Shown here one piece after another: positions 1 through 12,200 of a stretch of 64,000 nt of DNA (position 1 is the first letter of the stretch; each line of letters begins with the position of its first letter). A program made the position numbers and the translations under genes. The stretch spans positions 1 to 64,000 of the forward strand of contig CAUJNA010003497.1 in assembly GCA_963377175.1 (NCBI GenBank). Direction: 5' to 3'. This stretch comes from Effrenium voratum. Taxonomy: Eukaryota; Sar; Dinophyceae; Suessiales; Symbiodiniaceae. The notes beneath the pieces were generated by a model. That model was not told the origin of the DNA, did not search any database, and saw only the letters and a program-made list of their open reading frames with translations.

Positions 1-690
1 TCACTCACTCACTCACTCACTCACTCACTCACTCACTCACTCACTCACTCACTCACTCACTCACTCACTCACTCACTCACTCACTCACTCACTCACTCAC
101 TCACTCACTCACTCCCCCCCTTACTCACTCACCCACCCACTCACTCACCCACTCACACTCCTTCACTCCCTCACACTCACTCACACTCACTCTCACTCAC
201 TCTGACCAACGCACGCGCGCACTCACTCACACACACACCCACCCACCCACTCGCTCACTCACTCACTCACTCACGCACCCACCGGCTGACTCGCTTGCTT
301 GCTTGCTTGCTTGCTTGCTCACCCACTCACTCACTCACTCACTCACTCACTCACTCACTCACTCACTCACTCACCCACTCACGCACTGACTGACCAACCA
401 CCCACTCAACTCACTCACTGCTTAGCTAACTCACTCACTTCCTGACTCACTCACTCATCCATTAACTCACTCGCTCGCTCGCTCGCTCGCACTCACTCTC
501 ACTCCCTCACTCCCTCACTTTCTCACTCCCTCACTCCCTCACTCTCACTCACTCACACTCACTCACTCACTCACTCCCTCACTCCCTCACTCCCTCACTC
601 CCTGACTCCCTCACTTTCACGCTCACTCTCACAATCACACTCGCTCTCACACCCACACACACTCGCACTCACTCGCTCGCACACTCACAC
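1..690. repeat. ACTC tetranucleotide microsatellite
   Basis: Nearly pure ACTC/TCAC repeat for the first 110 bases, then degenerate versions (CCTC, CTTG, CTCG, CACA variants) to about 690. No coding signal is visible. Confidence 0.95.
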
Positions 691-840
691 TCAACCGACT
701 CTGATCGGAAACACATGCTGACCCCTACTTCAGCCGAAAACCCTTCTGCTACACATGCGGGGGAACGAGGAACACATTATTTTAATATGTGTTGTTTTGT
801 GTTTTGTGTTTTGTGTGATGTGTTTTGTGTGATGTGTGAT

Positions 841-1502
841 GTTTGATGTGTGTGTGTGTGTGGGTGGGTGGGTGGGTGGGTGGGTGGGTGGGTGCGTGGG
901 TGGGTGGGTGGGTGGGTGGGTGGGTGGGTGTGCATGTGTGCGTGTGTGCGGGTGTGCGGGTGTGCGTGTTTGCGTGTGTGCGTGTGTGCGTGTTTGCGTG
1001 TGCGCGTGTGCGTGTGTGCGTGTGTGCGTGTGTGCGTGTGTGCGTGTGTGCGTGTGTGCGTGTGTGTGCGTGTGTGCGTGTGTGCGTGCGTGTGTGTGCG
1101 TGTGTGCGTGCGTGCGTGGGTGTGTGTGTGTGCCTGTGTGCCTGTGTGCGTGTGTGCGTGTGTGCGTGTGTGCGTGTGTGTGGTGTGTGTGGTGTGTGTG
1201 GTGTGTGTGTGTGTGGGTGTGTGTGTGGCTGCGCGCGCGCGCGTGCGTGCGTGCGTGCGTGCGTGCGTGTGTGTGTGTGTGTGTGTGTTCCGCGCAGTGT
1301 AGAGCGTTGTGTGCGAAGTGTTGCGCGTGGTGCATTGTTTGTGGCGGGTGTGGCGGGTGTGTGTGGTGTGTGTTTGTGTTTGTGTTTGTGTTTGTGTTTG
1401 TGTTTGTGTTTGTGTTTGTGTTTGTGTGTGTTTGCTGCCCGTGTTTTTGTGTGCGTGTTCGTGTTTGTTGTGTTTCTGTGTTTGCGTGTGCGTGTGTGTG
1501 TG

Positions 1503-1536
<34 letters not shown>

Positions 1537-1552
1537 CGTCTGTGTGTGTGGG

Positions 1553-1584
<32 letters not shown>

Positions 1585-2160
1585 TGGGTGTGTGGGTGGG
1601 TTCGTGCGTGGGTGGGTGTGTGTGTGTGTTTGTGTGTGCGTGTGTGTTTGTGTCTGTGTGTGTTTGCGTGTTTGCGTGTTTGCGTGCGTTGCTGTGTTGG
1701 TGTGTGTGCATGGTTGTGTGTTGGTGTGTTTGCGCCTGTTTGCGTGCTTGTGAGTTTGTGTTCGTGTTTGTGTTTCTGCGGGTTTGTGTGTGTGGGTGTT
1801 TGTGGGTGTGGTTGCGTTTGCGTGTTTGTGTGTTTGTGGGTGTGTCGGTTCGTGGGACTGTTTGCGTGTTTGTGTTTGTGTGTTTGTGTTTCTGTGTGTG
1901 TGCGCGTGTTTGTGTGTGTGTGTGTGTCTGCGTCTTTGTGTGCTTGTTTGCGCTCGCTCTCGTGTGTGTGTGTGTGCGTTTGTGCGCATGTTTGCGAGTT
2001 TACGCGTTACGTGTATATGTTCATATTTTGGCGCCTGTGTTTGTATTGGTGTGCTGGAGTGTTTGCGTGTTTGTGTGTGTGTGTGCTTGTGTCTTTGCGT
2101 GTTTGTGTGTGTGTATGTTTGCATGGTTGTGAGTGTGTGTGTGTGTGCGTGCGTGCTTGC
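841..2160. repeat. GT-rich microsatellite and minisatellite block
   Basis: About 1.3 kb of TG-rich simple sequence made of GGTG, TGTGTGCG, TGCG, TTTGTG and TG runs. Long open frames on both strands (Cys/Val or Thr/His repeats) follow from the low complexity and are not genes. Confidence 0.95.
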
Positions 2161-2311
2161 GAGTGTTTTTTGACGAGCAGAGGGGCAGATACCCCAAGCC
2201 GCATTTTCACAAGCGGGGGCGCAGCTTTGCGACTGGGAAGCCACACTACAGGGAACCCTGCGTCTGCCTGGAAACGGTGTCTGATCAGGTTCCTGGTCGC
2301 GACTTGACTAG

Positions 2312-2418
2312 GATGCGAAGAAGGGGGCCTTTCAGGGGGACATGGTGCCCGAAAACAATGGGCAGCTGAAGCAGTTCGTGACCACTGCGGAGGCCCAAAC
2401 GAGGGAGCTCAGAGGCAG
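2312..2418 (+). CDS. Astacin copy 1, exon E1 (prodomain, FxGD)
   Basis: Begins after AG at 2310-2311 and reads DAKKGAFQGDMVP, then a helical stretch ending AEAQTRELRG. FQGD matches the family FxGD motif, whose Asp plugs the zinc in the zymogen. The same exon in copy 2 (25724-25830) has the same length (107 nt). The donor here is GT (AGGCAG then GT); in copy 2 the aligned donor is GA. Confidence 0.75.
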
Positions 2419-5400
2419 GTCCCAAAGCAAGCCCATGTGGAATCCTTGGATATGGCTCAAACTGTTTGTCGCCAACCGAGACATTCAATCTTCGGTGTTG
2501 GGAATGACGTTCGGGCTCAGTTGCATGTCAAGGCTTGTTGACCTAGCTCAAGGATGAGATTTCAACAACTAGGTTGAGAGACAAAACAGACTGACCGAGC
2601 TCGTCCGTTCCCTGCCGCCGTATCTTTCGACTGACTGTATGTTTGTTGGGCGTACGAACCACCTCCTTACAAACCCTGCGCTCCTTTTGGGCAAAATAGT
2701 TTATCCAGGGATCATTGAATCGTGAAGAAGTGTGAAACTACTCACAACCATGTATATAGTCTTTCATATGACGTGGTTTTAGCCCAACACATTCAGTTGA
2801 GAGTTTCTGGCACGAGACTCGATTGATTGCGACCGCTCCAAATAGGTGTGTGCCAAAACATGAGAGTTTCACATGGTAGCGGAGCCATGGCATTGTGATT
2901 TCGTGGTGCAGGGATTTGCGTGCAACAAATCAGGTGCATTTTCAGTTCGTGGCGCAGACCAACAGAAGCTGCGACATAGCGGAGTTCGGTGAGCTTGTGC
3001 AACGAGTGGCATTAGCAAAAGAGGCGGCAGTCTCGGCAGCTAATCAAGCAGTCGAGGTGGTAAGTTGACCGCAAGCAAGTGGTACAGAGAAGGAATGGTA
3101 CACACTTAGACCTCAGGTTTGGGAACCACTGGGAGACAAGCGACCAGCGGGAGACACGACGCCGGAGCCAGCGTCACAGCGCAGAGACTGGGAGACACAG
3201 CAAGACGAGACTGGAAGACACAGGCAGACACATGGGAGACACGACGGAGACAAGCGGGAGACACAACCCCGGAGTGAGCGTCACAGCATCGCAGAGACTG
3301 CGAGACACAGGGAGACGTCACACATCCGACCGGAGAGACTGGGAGCACAGGGAGATAAACACGAGAGACACAGGGAGACAAGCGGGAGACACGACCCTGG
3401 AGTCAGCGTTGCATCAATCATCTGGCATCTGACCGGAGATTGGGGAAAAATCAATTATCTCAACTCAGCGTATGTTCCTCTGTTATATTCGCATTCAAAT
3501 AAGTGCGCGCCTGACCATGCAAACTTCTCAAAAGAACTGCAAATCGCATCTGACTAGGAAGTTCTTCTGCAACCTTCCGATGTTCAGCAAATATCTCGTC
3601 AAGACGCAAAATCTGTGGCAACAGTGGCTGATTCATCTGAAACTGCGGCCATCCCATAATTGCATTCATAACTGCAAGCGCTCTGTTGCGTGACGCAGGC
3701 TGATACGTGTTGTACAACTGCCGCACTGCTTCCGTACCATTTGAATGCGGTATGCCTGTGATGATATGCAATGGTCTGTTTCTCAAAAGTCCTGCAAGCA
3801 AACCGTACAAAAAAATGCACCTCGCTGCTTTGTTTCGTCATCCATTCTGTCTTGGCTGATTCCATCCACCAAATGCGCCCTAATCTGATCAAATTCAGAT
3901 TGGTACCTAGCATACGGCAGACAAATACTGCTCCACACTCCACCACCAATCCGAACTCTGTGATCAGGTGCCAATGCTGTTCTGCTGGCTCCGCTCTGTG
4001 TCTGGGTGCTAGATGCTGTGACGCTAGCTCTCTCCCACTTCTCTCCCTTTTTTTCCCATCTCCCGCTTGTCTCCCTGTTTCTCCCAAGCGCCGGGGTCGT
4101 GTCTCCCGCTTGTCCCTTTGTCTCCCATCCCAGTCTCGTCTCCCAGATGCTGTGACGCTGGCTCCGGGGCTGTCTTGCAGTCTCTGCGATGCTGTGTGAC
4201 GTGGCCAGATGCTGTGACGCCGGCTCGGGGGTCGTGTCTCCCGCTTGTCTCCTTGTGTCTCCCGCTCTCTGCGGTCAGTGCCGGATGCTGTGTCGCCTCC
4301 CCGTGTCTCCCAGTCTCGCCAGTCTTTGCGGTCGGATGCGCCGTTTTTTTTTTAATGCTTACAGCTCTCAACAGGAAGAATGAAGGTCCCGGGCCCCGGG
4401 CAAAACCAACTGAAGCTGCTTCTTCTTAATTGGGGGCTGACCTTGCTTGCTGCTATAGCTGCTTACAGCCCTCAACAGGAAAAATGAAGGTCCCGGGCAC
4501 TTACCCAGTTTTGAGGCTGACCTGGCTTGCTTGGCACCCAGTAACCGGCGTTCTCCCTTCGGCTCCCTTCGGCTGCCTTCGGCTCCCTTCGGCTCCCTTC
4601 GGCTCACGTGGCAGCAGCGCGCAAGCGCAATTGAGAAGCATCAAAAGCAGTCCAGCTAGAAACATAGATTCGAAGTCAGAAGGAACGACCTGCCAAAATG
4701 TTTAGCAATCGGGGAAAGGGCATGTCACAGATTTTGCAAGGATGTGCCTCTCTTGGTCAAGCGCAGGTTTGCATCCTTGTGGAGCATCATGGGAGCTAGA
4801 AGAAAGCAATGTCGAGCCTTAAATATGTCTATTTTGCTCGATAAACAAATCGTGACATCCGGCTGATTGCTCAAGAAACTGAGCTGCTTCTTAGAAGCCA
4901 GTGCATATATCCCCAACAGCATGCGGAGCTCTTTTTAGTGCTCGCACCCCGCATCTCTCGCAAAACCTCGTGGAACCCTCGTGGAACCTTACCTCAGGGC
5001 CGCCCCGGACCACCCCGCAGCCTATCTGGGCTGAGACCCCAAAGCTTTCAGCTGTTGGGGAAAAAACATATACTGTGACATCCGGCTGATTGTTTTGCTC
5101 GGGACTCTGAGCTGCTTTTTGGAAGCCAGTGCCGCACGTTTTGGCCAAGTGCAAACCATCCTTGTGGCGCACCAGCAGAGCCCTGTCGAGCCTTAAATAT
5201 GTAGACTGTTTTCGATAGACAAATACCGTGACATCCGGCTGATACTGAGCTGCTTTATGGAAGCCAGAGCCGCACTTCTTGGTCAACTGCAAGTTTGCAT
5301 CCTTGTGGCGCATCAGCAGAGCCCTCCATTTTGTTTTATAAACAAATTATACCGTGACATCCGCATGATTGCTTTGCTCAGGATTCTGAGCTGCTCTTCG

Positions 5401-6061
5401 GAAGCCAGCGCTTCTGGCATCAGCAGAGCCCCGTCAAGCCTATGTACTTTTTGTTCTCGATAGACAAATACCGTGACGCCTGATTGCTTTGCTCAGGATT
5501 CTGGGCTGCTTTTTTGGAAGCCAGCCCCGCACTTCTTGTCAACAGCAGGTTTGCATCCTTGTGGCACATCAGCAGAGCCCTGTCGAGCCTTTAATGTGTC
5601 TGTTTTCTCGATAAACAAATATATTGGGACACCCGGCTGGATACTGAGCTGCTTTTTGGGAAGCCAGTGCCGTGCTTCTTGGTCAAGTGCAGGTTTGCAC
5701 CGACAGCGGAGACACACTGAGCTCTGTCGGACTTGCCATGAACCGACACATGTTCGGTGGCTGTATCTAATAAGAGTTGCTAACGCCGCAGTCTGCAAGT
5801 TTATGCAAGTTCTCTCTTGCTTTGCTTGTGGCAAGACCTTTAGCCGAGCTCGAGAAGAAGGTAGCAATGAGAAGTGGCATGTGCCCAGTCTCGGCCGCAA
5901 GCTGCTGAGACTGATGCGCAAGTTTCAGCAGAGTAGCGAGACGGCCACCAAATGCTGCGGTGATGGAAAAGTGCATTGAGTGTCATAACTACGGAAGTTT
6001 CATTGAAACTTGAGGGCCAGTATAACTATTGGCCGTGGGTGACCCGTGGGGGCGAAGAACT

Positions 6062-6096
<35 letters not shown>

Positions 6097-6163
6097 GGTG
6101 GTGGTGGTGGTGGTGGTGGTGGTGGTGGTAGTGGTAGTGGTAGTGGTAGTGGTAGTGGTAGTG

Positions 6164-6217
<54 letters not shown>

Positions 6218-6234
6218 TTGTAGTGGTAGTAGTA

Positions 6235-6298
<64 letters not shown>

Positions 6299-9200
6299 CA
6301 CTAGAGTAGCAGTAGTAGTGGGAACCTTGTTGAAGCATGACGGCATGTATTTTTCTGACCTGGAGGGACACGTCGACTGCAACGAACAGTTTTTGTCCTT
6401 AGCCACCTGGTTACCCTTGATGCGCAGCATTCATTGTCTCAAACAGTTTTAACAAAACATGAATTTTTACCAGTTTGCTTCAGTCTTTTCTTTTCAACAA
6501 ACAATGGTTGAAACAATGGTATCACTTCAACAATTCTGGGCCTGGAACTTTACAGCTTTCAAGTACACTCAATTTAGTCTGGTCACGCGCTCGCCAGATT
6601 CGAGAACCTCTTTCGGAGCTGGGAAGCCGTGGCCTCGTGGAGTCGTGAACTTCTGCTTCCAACCTGATGTGCCAGATGGTGTCTAGGCAAAAGAAAAGTT
6701 CGGCCCGCGAAATCCTACCAATTTGATATTGGTGTTGGAGAACGCTTGTCTACCGAATCCTCGTTTTTATTCTGAATGCTGTTTTTGTGCCAGGGTACAT
6801 TGGCACGAAATAGATGAGGCGTGAGAGTGGCGTTTGAGCATGCCGTCCAAGCATACAAGAAGGCGGTTCCTTGCATCCAGTGGGTCGACGTGGGTTTCCA
6901 GTCGGACGGGCGGTGTGAAACACTTCCCTCAGTCCTGGTCACTTCTCAGAACAATGGATGCTGGTCCTATGTGGGCATGGTGATGAACGGATGGAATTCT
7001 CAGAAGTTGAACCTGCAAAGTCCGGGCTGCGACGCTATAGGCACAGCAATGCACGAAATGGGACACACCTTGGGGATGGGCCACGAGCAAGCGCGGCCCG
7101 ATCGGAATGAGTACGTGGAAATCCATCACGATCGGATCGAAGCAGGCAAGTCTCATAACTTTGACATTCGCAGCAAAGGCGGGGATAAAGACAATGGGTC
7201 TTTTCTTGCTGGTGCGAGAAGTAGGGAATGAGAAATGGAATGAACCTGGCGATTCCCTTAACAGAACCCACCAGTTGGATGGTTTGCAGGGGGCATTCCC
7301 TCATTCCTTGCTGAGCACGAGCAAGTTTTTGGTTGACGTTACCCCTGTTTTGTGGTTTGAAAGGAAATGAACCGTCACGATGTGCCCAAACAGCCATAAA
7401 CATAAACCGCCTCCCCGCCCAGGGCCTTGGTTTTTACATACTACCGCCAAGCCTCTGGTTGAAAGACATAGTGGTGATCATATGCACACACAGATATTGA
7501 TATATACATATATATATATATACATATATGTGTGTGTAGCAGAAGTTTGTTGTTGCGCATGTTCTGTAGGTAAGGTAATTTTGTTATTGCAACGTTTTGA
7601 GTGAGAAGTCGTTTTTGTACACTGTCATGTTGAGCAGCACTGTACAAACTAGTCTTCTGCTCAGGTCCTGACAAGAGTTCCAACTCGGTTGGGGCTCGCT
7701 GGGTTGTTGGATCATGTGTTTCAGAAGCCCGAACGCTTCCTGATTGTTTGGGCCCAGGTTTTCATTTGATTTTGGCAACCGAAATGATCAACGCCGAATA
7801 GTAAGTGTGTCCTGGCCAAAAATGATCAGCCTCGCCATGTTTTTTTTGTTGCCTCTCCATCCCGCCTATCTTCCCATCTTAGCCGCGGCAGGTGACACGC
7901 AGCGGCCATATGATATCTTGTCCATCATGCACTACGATGCGGATGCCTTTTCCACTAGCAGAATGCCAACCATCACGGCCAAGGACAAGGCTTATGAGCT
8001 TTATACAACAAACAGAAGTGACTCGCAAAGAAATGGTGGTGCTCGATGCAGAGTCTGATCGAAGGAGTCTACATGGGTCAGAAAGGGCAGGACTGAGAAC
8101 TCATATGATTAGCTGGATGATGGCAAAAGAAAGGGGGGTTGCCTCAAGGATGGGAACCCCCAACATTGCTGATTGCCGGTGCCCTGTTTGTTTCCTTTTC
8201 AAAGAACCCAAACTCAGGTTTTCTCAAACAACACATGCCCAAGCCGATACAGGGGGCTTTGCTCAGTGACTCAGGCGTTAGCGGAGCTGACTCGGGGGGG
8301 CATGGCAATCTGTGGCAAATGAGATACGCTAGCTACAGGCTTAGCTGGATGTTTGAACCATCAGCGGTTAGCATCTAAAGAAAGCCGATAGTTGAAAGCC
8401 GTGCGTTTAGCTCATACACCGTAGGTGCGTTCTTTTTGTTTTGTTTAATATATATATATATATGCTGCGCACACACACACACACACCCCGGTGGTGCCCC
8501 CGTTTTGCTTGATTTGAGCGCGCAGGCCGTAAAGTTTTGATGATTTTGCCGTAAGTGCACCGTCTTGCTTTTTTGAGCCGACAGGCTGTAGAGGTCTGCC
8601 TATTTGTGCAGCAGACTTAAGCAGAGACACGCAGGCTTGCAGTCTATTATGTCCATTTCAGGTAGTTTTGGACAGAGAGCAACTTCATTGCACAACTCCA
8701 AGAAATATTCCAAGCAAACATGTGTCTACAATGTAGACATGCTAGAAGCCTCAGGAATTTATAGAAACTGGACCCACACAAGGCAAATTAGGTGCCCCTT
8801 GAAGAAAAACCGTTCGAAGGCCATTTAGTCTGTTCTCGGCAAGATTAGCCAGCTTTTTGCACAGAACAAGGTGTGTTTCCGGGCAATTTCTTTGCGCAAG
8901 TTTCTCTGCGCAAATTCTCTGAGCAAGTGTCTCCGAACAAGTTCTCTGAGCAAGTTTCTCTGGGACTAAAATGGGTATCTCTTGCACACAAGAAATGCAG
9001 ATGTTCTGGATTAAAGATTCACAATTGCCCAGGAAAGCTTTCTCCAAAATCTTGACTCCAGAAGAAAGGCCATAGAGTCAGTTCAAGACTATAGTATGTG
9101 TGTGAAGCCATGTTGCTGTGTTTTGGACACAATGTTCTTTGAGTGTCTCCCCGTGAACTCCAAACACTGGTATTAAGGTTTCTTAGCACTGTCACACAGT

Positions 9201-12200
9201 TTCCTTAATACCCGGCATTAAGGAATCTGGATCCAAGATCCAACATTGCTGGGGGACTTTGGAGTGAAATCTTGAATCCAGAAATCCCCCCCCCCCCCCC
9301 CGAAAAACTTAATACCGGTATTGAGGTTTCTTCGTAAAGTACTTAGTTTCCTTAATTCCCGGCATTAAGGAATCTGGATCCAAGATGCAAGATCTAAGAT
9401 TGCTGGATTGAGGTTTCTTCGTAAAGTACTTAGTTTCCTTAATTCCCGGCATTAAGGAATCTGGATCCAAGATGCAAGATCTAAGATTGCTGGAGGACTT
9501 TTGAGGAAAATCTTAGATCCTTGAATGTCCCCCTTGACCCCTTAATACCGGGGTTTCTGAAAGCTGTATGTTGTTTTCCTAATACCGGGTATTGAGGAGT
9601 CTGGATCCAAGATCCAACATTGCTGAGGGACTGGGGAGAGAAATCTTGAATCCAAAATTCCCCGCCCCCGAAAAACTTAATACCAGTATTAAGGTTCTTC
9701 GCAATGTACTTAGTTTCCTTAATTCCCGGCATTAAGGAATCTGGATCCAAGATGCAAGATCTAAGATTGCTGGGGGACTTTTGAGGAGAATCTTAGATCC
9801 TTGACTGTTTTCATACCGGGGTCTTTAAAGCTGTATGTTGTTTTCCTAATACCGGGTATTGAGGAGTCTGGATCCAAGATCCAAGATTGCTGGGGGGACT
9901 TTTGAGGGAAATCTTGGATCCATGAGTGCCCCCCCCCGCCCCCTGAAACCTTAACACCGGTATTAAGGTTTCTTCGAATTGTATTTAGTGTCCTTAATAC
10001 CTGGTACTAAGGAATCTGGATCCAAAGATCCAATATTGCTGGGGGACTGTGGAGAGAAATCTTGAATCCAGAAATCCCTCCCCGAAAAACAAAATTCCGG
10101 TATCAAGGTTTCTTCGTAATGTACTTAGTTTCCTTAATACCCGGCAGGAATCTGGATCCAAGATGCAAGAGCTCTAAGATTACTGTGGGACTTTTGAGGA
10201 AAGTCTTAGATCCTTGACTGTCCCCCTTCAACCCTTAGTACCGGGGTTTCTTAAAGCTGTATGTTGTTTTCCTAATACCGGGTATTGAGGAATCTGGATC
10301 CAAGATCCAAGATTGCTGGGAGGCACGCCCCCTGAAACCTTAACACATGTATTAAGGTTTCTTCGTAATGTACTTAGTTTCCTTAATACCCGGCATTCAG
10401 GAATCTGGATCCGACATCCAAGATTACTGGAGATCTTGGATCCATGAATGCCCCCCCCCCCCGAAACCGCTTAATACCGGGTATTATGGTCGTACTGCAC
10501 TTAGTTTTCTTAATACTCGGTGTTCAGGAATCTGAATCCACGATCCAAGATTCGAGATTGCTGGGGGACTTTTGAGGAAAATCTTGGATCCATGAGTGGC
10601 CTTTCTGAAACCTTGAGGTGTGTTCGTACTGTATTTAGGCTTTCTTTATACCGGGTATTAAGGAATGTGGATCCAAGATCCATGATTGCTGGGGACTTTT
10701 GAAGGAAATATTGGATCCATGAATGGCCCTCCTGAAACCTTAATACTGGTGTTAAGGTGTGTTCGTACTGTGTTTAGTTTTCTTAATACTGGGCATTAAG
10801 GAATCTGGATCCCAAGATCCAAGATTGCTGGGGGACTTTTGAGGGATTTGTTGGATTCATGAATGCCCCTCTGAAACCTTACTATTGTTTATTTAGACAA
10901 ATAAAGCAGTACTAAGGAACCTTAATCCCGTACCATTAAGGAATCTGGATCTAAGATCCAAGGTTTCCCTCAAAAGTGCCCCAGCAATCTTGGATCCAGA
11001 TTCCTTAATACCCAGGGTAGTAAGGAAACTAAATACAGTACGATGAAATCTTAATACCGGTATGAAGGTTTTAAGGGCCGACACAAATGCAGAGAAGCTG
11101 GGGCACAAGGGGGGGGTACCCTATGTATATATATATATATATTGTGTTTTTCCCAACGCCCACAGTTGAGTTCGGTGTTGTTTTTCGTGTTTGGAGCTGA
11201 GGCAACTTTCACTTCTACAAAATGGGAAATCGAGTTGGCCTAACGCAACTGGATGCCGATCAGATTGCCGATCTCTACACAAAGGAGAGCCATGGCAAAG
11301 GTCCGGCTGTGCGCGGGGAACCCAGAAATGCTAGGCCTTTGGATTGGCGTCTTGGGCACTTCACCGCAACTGGCTGGCAGGAAGTGGCCAATTTGTTTGC
11401 TTCTACTTTGCGGAATTGTCCTCCAAGGGTGTTTTTGACAACCAACGGGAATTGCCAAATCTTGGAGGAGCAACAGTAGATCCTAGGCAAGATGTGAAGT
11501 TGCAGGTGACAACCAGATTGATAAATTATGGTAGCCTCGAAACGACCAATGCTGCAACCAATTTTAGCACAGCGTGCCTCCGACTCACTCACTGCCTAGA
11601 ATTTGCCAATGCAAAAGCATTCCCCTCACCATTTGTAAGCCGATTTCTACAGTGGATGGACGATTTACTGCACCACTTTGAAGCCATGGGAAACCATTGG
11701 ATCGTTGGTATTTACAGGGGATTTTTGTTATCAGAAACATGGGTTTATTTGGCGGTGCGTTCGATGGATTTCGCAACCATCCGTTTCAATCATGTTTTCT
11801 CAGGAATGGCCTTTGCGTCTCCCGCTTGCTCGCGAACGGGGACCATAAGTGCACCGATTTTCAGTTGAACGGCAAACCCTGGGAAGACATCTACCACCAG
11901 GACTGCGCCCGGTATACGCAGCTGCAGGAACCTGGGGTTGCACATTTGTTGTGGTCGTTCTTGTTGTTCCTCGTTTTTGTTAGTCTTTTTCGCTTTCCTT
12001 TGAACCAAGGTGCCTCAAATAAACATGCGCCCATGGGCGTTCGAACATCTTCGAGCTTTGCACAGAAGCTGAAGTGTGCATGAATCCGTTTCCCAAACTG
12101 GGCATGTGCCTTCCCAATTCCGGCCAGATTCCTTCTAGCATCGAAAATCAGGGTGCACCAAAGCACCGGCGAATCTTCTTCTTTTTGACCACCCAGGATC

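Noticed and set aside
730..2307. Long ORFs on both strands (up to 504 codons)
   Set aside because: Pure products of TG/CA repeats (His/Thr or Cys/Val); no codon or domain signal.
6000..6430. ORFs with runs of Tyr/His/Leu/Pro or Ser/Gly/Val
   Set aside because: Translation of the GTA/GTG microsatellite.
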